The translations under genes and the position numbers were made by a program. The notes beneath the pieces are model-generated. The model was given only the letters and a program-made list of their open reading frames with translations, was not told the DNA's origin and did no database searches. From Eutreptiella sp. 'Long Island Sound 2002' (lineage: Eukaryota; Euglenozoa; Euglenophyceae; Eutreptiales; Eutreptiaceae), in the NCBI GenBank assembly GCA_964036045.1, contig OZ038392.1, positions 42,766,978 through 42,830,977 on the forward strand: DNA of 64,000 nt, given 5' to 3'. Shown here piece by piece: positions 22,903-34,057 of this stretch; positions within the stretch are counted from its first letter, which is position 1; the number at the start of each line of letters is the position of its first letter.

Positions 22903-23666
22903 GGGGGGAATTTCGTGGCACTTTAATTTTACGTGGGAAATTTCGCGTTTCAAATTGACCGCAAAATTTCCCGCGCGAAATTCAGGGTTCTCCGCGAATT
23001 TCTCATACACTACTAGTACACACAGTACACACTGTGGACTCTGGCGGGGGTTGATACACACAGTGACAGTCACAAGTGTCTTGCATGAGCCATCTCTTTC
23101 AGCTTCAACCTCCTGTGGATTGTGTACACTCACATTTCGTTCAGCCCTTGCCTCATGGAACGGTTTTTGGTCCGTAAAAGTGCACCCCAGAGTGAAGTGC
23201 AACATCTAGTGAATCATCTGAAGGAGGTTCCCCTCAAGAAAAAGTCCATTGTGAATCGTGGGGCATACAAGAATGCATTATCTTTATGTATGCATGTGAA
23301 CAGAAAAGAGGCGGGCCACTGCAAACAATTAATGCCCAAAAAGACAAAAGAGCAAGGCCCATGAGCTCCTTTGCAGGGAGTTACGGTTGCCCTTGCCGGG
23401 GGTGTAAGTCGAATCCCACTGTCAAAGTTTGAACATATGTCAGGACCCGAGACCAACTTGACCCTCATTACTGGCAGAGTGTGGCAGATGGGTTTCCCCT
23501 CTATTGTGACATGGCACCTGTGTCTAAGCTCTACACACATCAACATTTTTGGGAGTGCCCGCGAAATTTACCACAGTGAAATTTACCACATAAAATCCAC
23601 GGGGCTCCGTGAAATTTCCCATAGCGAAATTTACCACCGCGAATTTGACTTGGCACGAAATCCCCT
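22903..23666. mobile_element. Non-autonomous element with imperfect inverted ends
   Basis: The left end (GGGGAATTTCGTGGCAC..., then GGGAAATTTCGCG) and the inverted right end (...GCGAATTTGACTTGGCACGAAATCCCC) match imperfectly over roughly 40 bp or more. Both ends carry several GAAATTT/AAATTTC steps. The interior of about 550 bp has only one plausible short frame (23122-23364, Lys-rich). This fits a MITE-like DNA element. Target-site duplications were not identified. Confidence 0.5.
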
Positions 23667-23699
23667 CCCCGTAAGTTTCAAATCTTAGGAAAAAATATT

Positions 23700-23925
23700 T
23701 AATAAGTTTTTGCTTTGCGGGTGGGTTTTTTACTAAGTAATTTATTTAGTAATTTTTTTTCTACTAAGTAAATTACTTAGTGGAATTTTTTTTCTACTAA
23801 GCAATTTATTTAGAAAACAATTTTTACAAGTCATTTCTTTAGTAAAAGATTTTTTTGCTAAGTAATTTATTTAGTAGAAAAATGATTTTTTTCTTACTAA
23901 GTAAAAAACTTACATGAGAAAACAA
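23700..23925. repeat. AT-rich TACTAAGTAA repeat
   Basis: Five to six loose copies of a T-run followed by TACTAAGTAATTTATTTAG occur at about 40-50 bp spacing, and the core TACTAAGTA is itself palindromic. The same TACTAAG word forms the hairpin at 27.6 kb. Confidence 0.65.
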
Positions 23926-23939
23926 GTTTTTCTCCCTTT

Positions 23940-24290
23940 TGATTGCCACTGCTAACTTTCTCCCACCCCGTGAAGCGTTGGGGACGCCCCATATAGTAGG
24001 GGTGACGTAGCCAATCCGCCCACTTGTCCCCGCCCTGAAGCGTTGGGGACGCCCCATACAGCAGGGGTGACGTAGCCAATCCGCCTACTTGTGGGCCAAT
24101 GCTAACTATGTCCCCCGCTCTCAAGCGTTGGGAACACCCAATACGGCAGGGGTGGCGTAGCCAATCCGCCCACTTGTGGACCACTGCTAACTGTGTCCCC
24201 CGCTCTGAAGCGTTGGGGACCCCCTAGACGGCAGGGGTTGTGTAGCCAATCCGCCCACTTGTGGGCCACTTCTTCGCAATTTCCAATGGG
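23940..24290 (+). repeat. Minisatellite, four units
   Basis: Units read GAAGCGTTGGGGACGCCCCATA, GCAGGGGTGACGTAGCC and AATCCGCCCACTTGTG. Spacing is about 60 bp for the first pair and about 85 bp afterwards. The GGGGTGACGTAGCC...CCGCCCACTTGTGGGCC core is shared with the 60.9-kb array and its relatives. Confidence 0.75.
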
Positions 24291-24668
24291 TGCTCCACTT
24301 GTTGTTGACTGCCCCAACATGCGAATACCTCTACTTTAAGTTTGAACCCCCTATGTGACCGCAAGCAATAGCTAAATGGGTACGGAGTCGGGTGTTTTAC
24401 AAACAAAACGTGTTTTTTCTTTTTTGGCCGCGGGTTGGTGTTTTTTCATGTTTTTGGTGTTTTTTTGTTTTTTCATGGTGGTATTAGGTACAAACGCATC
24501 TTGTGGTACCAAGGAAGCATTGTTTTTTTAAATATTTTTGGCATGCCTTGTTTCTCCGATGATGTTTTTCTTCTACGTTTCTCTGTATGTCATGGCATGT
24601 ATATGTGCAATCGGCGATCACACAGCAGATAGAGGTGTAAAGGAGGTCACAAAAAGAAAGTAGATGGG

Positions 24669-25550
24669 ATGTGGGATCAGGGATGTCTGGTATGGGATGT
24701 GGGACATAGGATGTGGGATGTGCATTGCAAATGCGTACAACATGTCCGTTGTTTCCCCCTCTTGGTAGCGTATGTTTTGTTGATGCCTGGCGTCTGGATG
24801 AAGAACGTCGTCGAGGGCGCCGAGTGGTCGTTCCACAAATCCGTCTCGGCCGCCGCTCGTTACCTGGGAGAGCAGGGTGTCAAGTTGCATGACGCCCAAG
24901 TCAGCCGGGAGGCCAAGGGCAATGGTGCCCGCAACGGTTGGCGCTTCACTACCAACCTGAACACGGTAGCCCCCCATAATGCCACCGTTGCTGCAAAACC
25001 CCGCGCAGCACCATCCATCCCCGGCGGTCTTGCCGGTGCCAACCGCGTTTGCGGTGCTTGCGATAGTGAGTTTGGAGGGCACCTTAAGAAATGCGTTTCC
25101 TGTGGCAAGCAGACCCATGAACTATGTGGTACTATTGCCGTACAACACAAGTTCCACTGCTACATGTGCGTGTGCCTAGTCTGTCACTGTCATTTGACAG
25201 ACCCAGTGGGACAGTGTGCCCGATGCACGCACACCGCTCATGTACACCGCACAACCGCAGTTGGTGACGCAGTTCATTGCAAGGCTTGCGCCTCTCCACC
25301 ACCACCACCACCAAACCGAGGCCAGCGGCGCCTGTTTCGCCAGCAGTGGCAAAAGGGCCGGCCGTGGTTGAAATACATCAACGACCTCATGCACTGCGCT
25401 GCTTGTCGGATGTACCCCCAACCTGGTGGCTCCCCTGAATGGGCCCAGGGCACCAGCAACTTCCGCGCCTCAGCCGTGAAGAAGCATGATCGCTCCGGTC
25501 CCCACCATGTTGCACTGGCAATGTGGATATCCAACGGTCAGAAGCCTTAG
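24669..25550 (+). pseudogene. hAT-like element ORF, N-terminal zinc-finger part
   Basis: 293 codons; the first 38 lie partly in a GGGATGT repeat, so the real start is probably Met39 (24783) or an upstream exon. Residues 50-93 (VEGAEWSF, SVSAAARYLG, VSREAKGNG, NGWRF) resemble the NUMOD1-like helix-turn-helix modules of nucleases. Residues 128-153 form a C-x2-C-x9-C-x2-C-x4-H-x2-C half PHD-like finger. Residues 164-207 carry another dense Cys/His cluster. After a Pro run, residues 221-285 fit the TTF-type finger of ZNF862/C17orf113 proteins (W...Y...C-x2-C...W..G..NFR...KKHDRSGPHH). The frame stops just where the transposase core continues in another frame at 25523. Known relatives are hAT-derived. 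The NUMOD assignment is inference. Confidence 0.55.
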
Positions 25551-26272
25551 GGACCCTGCCGCCGCACGTACGCGACGGGGTCCTGACGGCGTTCCGAACG
25601 GTGTACCAAGGGGAGAAGAGCGGGGGTTCCTTGCAGGACTTTCCTGGGGATCTGACTATGATCAAGCTCTCTGGTGGCAATGTCCTTCCGGGCTACCGCT
25701 CCGAGTTCTCTGCCCGTGGCATTCTGGCGGCCATAGCAGTGCCTTTCCGCAACACCCAAGGCACCATCATCCAGAGCGCCGAGTACTTGGCTCTTGCTTC
25801 GGATTCGGCCACGGACAGGGCCGCCCACAAAGCAGAGCTAGTCTACTACCGGACCATGTTTGAACGAAAGCCCCGGATGGCGTTCTTGTCATGCCAGGCC
25901 TTGCCAAATGGTACGGCTTCCGGGATCTTCTCCTCGTACAAGCGTGCCTTTACCGCTGCTGGTTTGGAGGTTACCGATTGGATCCCCAAGCTAGTGTGGT
26001 ATTGTGCTGACGGTGCCACAATTATGCAAGGCCGGCACGAGGGTGTGTATGCCCTTCTTCGTGACCTGCAGCAGGAGATCTGTGGATGGTCGGTGGTGGT
26101 GCCGATCCATGCGAACTGCCACCGCACAGACCTTGCCATCAAGGCCGCTCTCAGTGCCGGGCACGCTTTCGTGGATGTCGTGGCCAATGGCATGCAGCAG
26201 ATAGCCGAAGCAACCAATCTGCAACACAGTGTTGTTTTTCTGCTTTGTGTTGTTGATTGGTTGAGCTGTTGA
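25523..26272 (+). pseudogene. hAT-like transposase core, truncated
   Basis: The 250-codon frame overlaps the previous one by 28 bases but is shifted by two positions. Removing the overlap gives a continuous ZNF862-like protein, so this looks like a frameshift rather than two genes. Residues 88-112 (ALASDSATDRAAHKAELVYY) hold the first catalytic-type Asp. Residues 158-208 (VWYCADGATIMQGRHEGVYALL, then IHANCHRTDLAIKAAL) match the hAT RNase-H-fold block with the second Asp and the C-x-HR-x-LA helix. The C-terminal hAT dimerisation region is absent: after about residue 228 the reading turns into unrelated hydrophobic sequence. Terminal inverted repeats were not found. Inactive copy. Confidence 0.6.
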
Positions 26273-27570
26273 GTGACACCATGCTATGAACCCTTAAAAA
26301 ACATCTTAATTGCCTTGGGAAATACATTTGAGGTCATAGGGATGTAGAAAAACAACATTTTGGGTGAAAAAAAACAAAAAAAACACAAAAAAACGGTATT
26401 TTTTTAAAAAAAGCACCGTTCTGGGTGTCTGGGTGTCGCCGGGGTCCGTGACACCCGTTTACCTAATCCTTGCGTGACCGGCCACACATTGTTGGGGCCA
26501 ACAGGAGGTGTTGGCTGTTGTGGATTTGATTGCCGAGAGAGGAGGCATTCAATCACATCAGCGGAAGAAATGGGCAGCTTTTGGTGCCCTTGCATTTGGA
26601 ATTGCACCCTAGATTCCACCTTCATCCGGCAAATTGATGGTGTTGATTGCCATCCGGCATGTCTCTTGGCATTGCATTGTGCCTTGTCTTGATGCATTGT
26701 CAAGGGCATATTACAAGTGCCACATGATAGATTGTGGTTGCCGCGTGAAATGGTTGAAGCTACTATGTCTTTCAATCGTTCCAAGTCGGCCTCCACCCCT
26801 TGGAACCCAGCTCTGCATTGGGAGGTAGCTTGGATGTACACTGAACCCAAATACGCGGACCCCGTTGACACATGCTTATCTTGTGATGGCACACCTCATG
26901 TAGCCTGCCACGAATGTAAGGTTCTTCATTGTGCTTTGCATGCGTCTATCTGGTGTCAATTGGAGATATGTGTTGGATTGCGTCAATTCTGGGCGGTCAA
27001 CCTTGCTACTGCTGCTGTTGCTTTTGCTGTTGTTGCTGCATGCGGTGCCTCCTCAATACCCCCAGAATGCTGATGGTCAACTGAGAAATGACCAAGAAGT
27101 TTGCACCAAGCTGCAAGGGAAATTGAAAAAGGCTCTGTTTGGGATATGCACCAATAATCCCACAAAGGGAGGCAAACCAAGCTCTCCATATACTAGGCCG
27201 ACTTGATTTTCAAGCGTGTATTTTGTAACTACTTGTAAGTAGTTGGCACTAATGTTGGTTGTGGCCCCGTCGGGACCCTTTTCTTGAGCCTGATTTTGTT
27301 CCCAGTGCCGCCGCACTCATGTTGGCCATGGCCCTGTCAGCACTCTTTTCTTGAGCCTAATTTTGTTTCCGGTGCCTAATCTCAATTATATTTTGTTATG
27401 TTGGCCGATTGCCAACTAATTGGTGTGCATGATGGTTTGGCCTTGGTGGGGCGCCACTAACACAAGTGGCAGGGGCCCAACCCGGGGGCCTTGTGCCCTT
27501 AAACAAAAGCAACACCTACCATCGAAGTGTTGATTACCTTGGTTAAAACAGGGGGTGGGGAGGGGTGGGA
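26273..27570. other. Open frames of uncertain strand
   Basis: On the reverse strand 26404-26892 is open and reads like protein (LERLKDIVASTISRG, CGTCNMPLTMHQD, ISSADVIECLLSR). On the forward strand 26717-27073 gives a Cys/His pattern (CLSCDGTPHVACHECKVLHC). Only one can be real, and neither matches a family I recognise. Proximity to the hAT copy suggests related or nested element debris. A doubled CCCnGTC...CTTTTCTTGAGCC block at 27265-27360 is a local direct repeat. Confidence 0.3.
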
Positions 27571-27575
27571 TAAAA

Positions 27576-27707
27576 CTAAGTAGAAACGAGGTAAAACTTA
27601 GTAAACAAAAAATTTTTGAAAAAAAACTTTTACTGAGTTTTACCTCGTTTCTACTAAGATTTCCCAAAATTTACTAAGTTTTACCTCGTCTGGTACTAAG
27701 TTTTACC
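27576..27707. repeat. Long AT-rich hairpin
   Basis: Bases 27576-27604 and 27630-27658 form inverted arms of about 28 bp with only a few mismatches, centred on GTAGAAACGAGGTAAAACT, with a 25-base A/T loop. Two further direct copies of the right-arm word TACTAAGTTTTACC follow to 27707. It resembles the TACTAAG-rich block at 23.7 kb. Confidence 0.75.
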
Positions 27708-27917
27708 AAATCCCCACACCCTGTGGCACACGATCACGCCAGCTCAGGTTCTCTGCCTCAAGAAACACACATTTCCATTGCCTATTGGTGTCTTCAGTAA
27801 CAATGCTTTACAATGTGCCCTTCGCCCCACCATCCGCTCTCTGCAGTCCACCGGTCTGCCCGTGTCCCTGGTGTACAGCCCCAGGCTACACCAGCTTGAC
27901 GGACGTTCCACCTTCAG

Positions 27918-30900
27918 GCCCCAAATACCCTCGCGTTGGGGCCTTTGCCAGCGTTCACAAGGTGCGGGCTGCAGACGGCCTGAGGCTGTCCATGTGGCAC
28001 CCACTGGCCGCTGACGGCGAATGTTATGCCCTGAAGCAGGTCCTGTCTTCCCGACCAATGCACTTCTTGATGCAGTTCTCTAGAGCGCTGTTGGGACCCT
28101 CCCTAGCTCCTGCCTTTATGCCCGTGTTGAGAGCTATGGCCCACACACTGTGTTGATCATGCCAGTATTGCAGCCAATACTGCTTCATTGCCCTTGTGCA
28201 AAGCCTGACAACCCCCCCTTTTCTACCACGTTTGCGGGGCAGGAAAAAGGGTCCCAAACTGGCAGGGAGCTGTTTAGGGTGTTCTGAAGCATGACCCAGT
28301 CTGCTCCAAACTCCTTTTGGGCTGCCAGAATTCTGACAGGTGGGGAACCCAAATGGGCCAGCGAAGAAATAGGAGCATGAAACCCCTTGTTGCACATGGG
28401 CGTTCGCAGCATCGCTGCACGTCGGGGGACGGCCGCAACAATTCTACCCGGAGCGACATGTGCTATTTGTTCGCCAACTTGATGAATTAGCCGACGTGGT
28501 CTTATGGACATTGGCCATCAAAACAACCTCCTTGCGCGGTGAGTGCCCACCTTGTGACATGCCAACCAGTCTCCGGGTATTTCCTCCAACGACTCAAGAG
28601 TCCAAGAGTCCAACTCCCTTTGGACTAAGCGTTTCTGATATCGGATCAGCAGTGCTCAAAGCAGGGATGGACGCTGGGCGGACGAGGGCATGTGTACTGT
28701 GGGAACTCAGAGCAGCAAGCCATGGGGAGACAAAGCGTGGCCCGGGACCGCATTGGACTATTGGTCGATTGTTGTCCTCTGCGTCAATTTTTGCTGAAGT
28801 TTGACGGAACAGTGTCAAGGATGGTCCTTCTCCCCCACCTTGGCACAGGTGCCAGTTAGAGATGCCAGCGAGGTCCTCAAGGAACTGGCCATCCTGTCTT
28901 CCGTCGCCCACCAACAGCGTCACCGGTGCGTCATTGCTGCGTTCGACCATTTCGTGCATCATGACTCCGATGGGGCTTCCGTCTGCATTGTGCTGGAGCT
29001 TTGTGACAGAGGCTCCCTCTGGGACCTGCTGCGCCGCCGACGAGGCCCGCTGCCCGAGCACCTGGGCCAAACACTCCTGTGGCATGCATTGGCGGGTGTG
29101 TGCCCAGGGACCAGCTTCTCATGATGCTGCGATGCAGGCCCATTTGTGTGCGCAGTCCTTGTGGATGGCGGTTTAGGGGAAGTTGAACAGGCGTTCCCTA
29201 AGGGCAGGGGTTGATGTTTCCAAATCTGAGGAAACCTAAGGCGCGTGAAAAACTTTTGGCACCGGCATGGAAAAAAGGGGGAAAATGGGAAAAGGCAAGT
29301 AGTTGGCATGAAAAAACAGTGGAAAATGGGAGAAAACGGGGAAACATGGGGAAGTTGCATACTTGATTTGGGCAGCTCCAACTTGCTCATTGGGGGGGGG
29401 GGGGGGATGGGGTGGGGAGACAAAAAGGTAAGAGCCCAATTTTCGTTGCCCCTTTCTTCCACGCATCTTGCCCCATTCTGCACCTTGCTTCACTTCCAGA
29501 GAATGTTCCGATTGCCACCGCTCGTTTTCCCCCGTTTCCCCCCTGTTTCCCCCCGTTCTCCACCGTTTTCCCCCGATTCCCTCCGATTTCGCAAGTGAAA
29601 TTTCTTTGGCATGGAAACTATCGACCCCTGTAAGGGACAGGAGCTTGGTTTTCTTTTGCTTAAGATAGCCTGCGACCTCCGTTGGCCGATTAAGCCCCGG
29701 GGGTTGGCAATTAACGGCCAACTTCTGTTGATGGTCAACTGATGACCAGTCGACTGGTGTTTGGCAGTTGTCTGTAGCTAATCCATGATTGAATGGCAGC
29801 TGCTTTGCTGTCATTGCGCTTTCGGGCCCTTTGGTTTTACTTAACGGAATTGGTACCAATACAAAGTGACAGGACGGACGGTGTTTTTTTTTTTTTGTGC
29901 ATTAGGGGAAAGTCCTGTCCGGGGGCGCAGAGGGTGCTCCACATTTGAGTGACCAGGCTCAGTGCTGGACACGCATGTGGCGAGTGTTGCAAGCGCAGCG
30001 TGCGGCTGCGACGCGGCGCGACGCCGAGCAGGAGACACAGGCGGTGCTGCATGCAGCAGACCTCGGGGTTGGCAGGCCCTACGCCGGCCACTGAAGGCTG
30101 GCGTCTGTCATGTGTGGCAGTGGCCAGTGGTTTGGGGCAGGGGGTGAGGGGGGGTGCGCGTGCATTCTGATGCATTTTTGTGCATCATGCTTTGTTTCAT
30201 TTCTGCCCAATCCAGTTCTGTGTTATGTATATCACGGACAAATTGGTTGAGCAAAATGCACCTCCACAAGCTCTTTGGCATATTGTGCAAGGTGCTTGAT
30301 CTGCGTTCCTATGACGTCCACAGATGTCGAACACTCATTCAGTTTGGCTGGATACATGGAGATAGCAAGTACCGCCGTTCCCTCCCAAATGATACACGTC
30401 GTACAACATTGATGTTGATATGCAATGGCGATATTGAAGGCCATTTCCCATCATTTGTATTTTGATTCGAATGTACTGTGCATTTTTGTGCTTTTTTTGT
30501 TTGCATGTTTGTGCATTGCAAGTTCCAAGGTCCCTGTGTCATCCCCCCCCCGGTTGGGGATGGGAATTGGAGCTAAATGTTAAATTCTTGGACTTGGAGT
30601 TGGAGAAGAATTGTCCCGCATAAAAACAGAACAGAGCAGAGAAGAGAGCACTGCTGCGCAATGACCTCTGGCTGCAGCACCTCTCTGGTCCAAAGCACCG
30701 CAGCCGTCCGCCTGTGCACGGGCCTTTGGGGCAACTGTTTCAGGGACGACAGGGTTCTCGGGCGGGTCCCCATCGTACTGCTGTCAGCAACGAGGCCCAG
30801 ATCTGTTGCGGGGTACCCAGGGCGCAGCTGCGCAGGCTTTGACGCCCGGCGTTCAGCCAACCCTTTTCCTGTGCAATCGTGGGGGCGATGGGCCGTGATG

Positions 30901-33900
30901 GGGGAAGGGAAGGGGGCTAAGTGTGGGGCAGGTGCGGTGATGCATCAGGGCACATGCACATGCGATGGGGATGTGCCCGGACTGCCCAGCAGCGATCAGA
31001 GGCAGGACATGGACATGCAGGGGCAGAGGCAGAGACATGGGCGCGTGCTTGCGTGTTGCATGGCTCTTGTGCTGTGGTACGTGGTCTCTGTTCAAAGGCC
31101 TCTCCGCAATCCATGAGCTACGCCAAGAGGTAGCGCACGGTGACGTCAAGTCCGACAACCTTTTCTTGGGCAATGATGGGTTCCTGAAGATTGGCGATTT
31201 GGGGTCAGCCCATGTGGGCCCCCAAACCGGTCATGGATGCAGGTATGACTGTGCACTTTGCCACATGCACACGCCCATGTCCGCATGTGTCCGACAGGCG
31301 CAACTTCCCAAACCAACCTCCAACACCCCCCCCCCCCTGCCCACACACACAAACGCGGCATGCCTCTTCGATTCCCACATTGAGGCCTTTTGTCCCACGC
31401 ACGGCAGCGCAGGAGCACGAACACGCCTTCAGTCACCGGAATCCGGTCCGTGGCAACCCCCCCTCCCCAAATCCCTCAACGTAAGGCCCGGTATGACGTG
31501 GCCTGCGTGGGTCGACTGAGGCCAGTGGAAGCCCGCACAGAACGGGGGTGACCTCGAACCAGTATGTACGCCCACGCCGGTAGAGCCTGGGGCAGCCGGT
31601 GTTTGGACCGCATCCCGGGACAATGGAACAGGGGAAGGGGGTATCAGAAGCGTTGGTGGGGCTGGCTATGAAGAAGTTGGGGCTCATTCGGACAGCAGGT
31701 GTCGAAGGCTGAGGGGAGAAGGCGCGGCAGGAGCCTAACGCGGCCACTGCGATGCGGTGAGCCCCGCCATGCCTTGCGACCCTCCCCCCGTAACCGCAGC
31801 GCAGTCACACAACACGGCACATGACGACCTCACCGAAAGGCCCTGGCGGAGCACACGCGGGAGGCACGTAACTGCCCAGGCCCCACCGAAGGGCCTTGGT
31901 GGAGCAAACTGGCACACTGCACAGGCAGAAAGCCCCTGAAACAAGTGGCAAAATGCCGGAGTATGCCCCGCGCCACCGACGGGCGACACTTGGTGATCCG
32001 GAAACCCCTGGCCCTGTGTTACACACCCACGTCGGTGGTGGTGCCAAAGTCCACTGTCTTAGGGCAGACTTTGTGTGGAGCATTGCCGGCGCCGGCGTGG
32101 GAGGGACGCCAAGGGGCTGAAGCAGCACCTGCGAGCAGAGGGACAGCCGCCCCACTCTCACCTTGTAAGACTGATTTGCCCCAGCGCGTGGGATTAGCGG
32201 AGCGTGCCCCCCACCTCTCACATTTGTAAACCGCCCCCTTCAGCCCCAACCCGATGGGTGGACAACCCACCCTCCGATCCCCGTGCGGAGGGGTCCTCGA
32301 GAGGCGAACACATCCGTTCATCCGGAAGTACCGACTTGCGTACTCACTCAGCCTTTATCCCCCCCCCCCCCCAATCCCATGTCTCTTTAGGAGCGCTGAA
32401 GAGGAGAGGGTGGGGCACGGACGCCGACACAACGCAGCACCGACCTCCCTCGGTCCTGTGGTACAGTGCCCGCAACAGATGTCGTATGTAGGGCCCCCGG
32501 ACCCTCCGAAGTTCATGGTCTGGGAATGGGACGGAGGCCTGTGAACGCTGGCAGGGGAGCGCATTCCGAGGGGGGCACGGGGGCATGCAATGGTGAGCAG
32601 TGGGACGTACACTCCCCTCTCCACCCGCAAAACTATACACCCCCCCTCCAACTCCGCACACCCTTGTCCTCTCGTCCAAGACCCACACATAGTCCGGACG
32701 CTCGGCTCCACAAGCGCATGTTTTCGCCAACACGCTGCCGTCCTTCAGGGAGAACTGCAGGACAAACCAACACAAAACAACACACGGCACACTTCCATGA
32801 AAGTCATTGAATTCTCAAATTGAAATCAAACAAAAAGAGTGCATATGATCGCAGAATTGTGTCAAGCCTTCACTTCCGTCAGCGTCATGACATGCTGGCA
32901 TCGCCAATATCCACCCACTGTAAGGTATGCTCAAAGCGGCTGCCCCTGACGGCACCAGCACGGCTCACTGTGATGCTGGCCCTCAGCGCCCATGTGGTCT
33001 GGCACCATCCCCTTGCACTGGAGGCTGCCTGAGCCAAGTGCCAACGGGCAAACCTCTGCCACCTTTGATGCCCCGATATACACGGACTGTGGAGGCGCTG
33101 AGGACCTGATGAGGACAGTGGGGGATGGCAAGGAACTGGTCCTCTATCACAACTGTCCCCAGAAAACGACCGAGCTCTGGCGTGGAGACGACGGGAGACG
33201 GCCTCGGGGCCTGCAGACTTGGCCTAGTGACCGAGAGCCACAGGTCTCGATGGTTCGATTGGGGAGTTGGTGCAGCTTTGGGCCTTCCAGACCCGGTTCA
33301 TGGTGTGCTCGAGGAATAGAGTGGCCGCATGCCTGGGACTGGTTGGGTTGGGAGGTCCAGGCGGTGAAGATGCAACACAATGCGCATGGTCTCGCTGTTG
33401 GCAACCGATTGCTAACGGCAAAGTTCGATTTCTAGCTCCGCATGCGACGTTGTACTGTTCATGAGCCTCCCCGTGCCCTCCCTGGCTCAGCCGTATTGCG
33501 TATCACGGACTGTGGAGGCACCGGAGACCAGCCTGATGGCGATCAACAACGCCTTGAGGTTGTGGTCCCGCCCTTTGTGCCCACACCATGCCCCTGTCCA
33601 TACCCCATGACCCCACGTTGCGTCCAGGACCGGGACCTGCGGGTACATGGCCCCGGAGGTACACGACCGACGCTCTCATGATCAACTCGCCGACGTCTGG
33701 TCGCTGGGGGTCGTGGTGTTGGATATGGTTTTCGGCCCTGCAGAGCCTCCACTGCACACCCCCGACGGCGCCCCCATCCCCATACTGCCCAGCCCGAGGC
33801 TCCCTCTGCCCAGCAGTGCCCCACGGCCCGACAACCCTGCGGACCTGACGGAGTGGCTGCGGAAGTGCGAGGGGGGCGTGCGTGCGGGGGTGCAGCATCT

Positions 33901-34057
33901 GCAACGCCAGGCCCCGCTCTCCGACTACGTGCAGCTGCGCGCAGCCGTGGGGCACATGCTGCACGAAGAACCTGAGGACCGTCTGTCATGCGAAAGGCTG
34001 CAGCAGGAGCTGGGACCTCGGGCTTTGGAGCAGTTGCCTGATGAGCTTGGCAGTTGA
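27918..34057 (+). CDS. Serine/threonine-type protein kinase, multi-exon
   Basis: Four exons carry a full kinase domain: 27918-28039, 28849-29095, 31098-31242 and 33628-34057. All three introns are GT...AG, and their phases (0, 1, 2) agree at every junction. Exon 1 has the Gly-loop (RVGAFASVHKV) and the ATP-binding Lys (CYALKQ), with an unusual insert between them. Exon 2 has helix C (EVLKELAIL) and the hinge (CIVLELCDRGSLWDLLRRR). Exon 3 has the catalytic loop HGDVKSDN and magnesium loop IGDLGSA. Exon 4 has GTCGYMAPEV and DVWSLGVVVLDM, then ends at TGA. The canonical HRD and DFG read HGD and DLG; the catalytic Asp, Lys and Asn remain, so activity is possible. The NEK/STE-like flavour is only an impression. 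The first exon begins at codon position 2, so at least one upstream exon is missing from this model. Confidence 0.8.
28040..28848. other. Kinase intron 1 with reverse-strand debris
   Basis: The donor CAG/GTCCTG and acceptor TTGGCACAG flank a phase-0 intron. Inside, the reverse strand is open over 28185-28511 and again, in another frame, over about 28594-28830. Both read like protein (GRIVAAVPRRAAML, ILAAQKEFGADWVML; FVSPWLAALSS), suggesting a nested, decayed mobile element. No domain was recognised. Confidence 0.5.
29096..31097. other. Kinase intron 2 with foldback repeat
   Basis: This phase-1 intron runs from GTGTGT to TTCAAAG. Bases 29245-29350 are purine-rich (GGGAAAATGGGAAAA) and 29500-29610 pyrimidine-rich (TTTCCCCCCGTTTTCCC), forming long loose inverted arms. 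The right arm ends in TTTCTTTGGCATGGAAAC, which recurs at about 53158. Bases 29680-29790 hold a TTGATGGTCAACTGA-type repeat also seen near 46.7 kb. The 30.57-31.1 kb open frames are unassigned. Confidence 0.5.
31243..33627. other. Kinase intron 3
   Basis: This phase-2 intron runs from GTATGA to CGTCCAG. It holds C runs (31327-31338, 32350-32362). One 147-codon open frame (32992-33435) looks mildly protein-like but is unassigned. A duplicated block (ATCACGGACTGTGGAGGC or close variant) occurs at about 33078 and 33498. Confidence 0.5.

Noticed and set aside
29236-29859. 207-codon reverse-strand frame in kinase intron 2
   Set aside because: Composition follows the purine/pyrimidine foldback arms. 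There is no domain, and repeats related to its DNA occur elsewhere.
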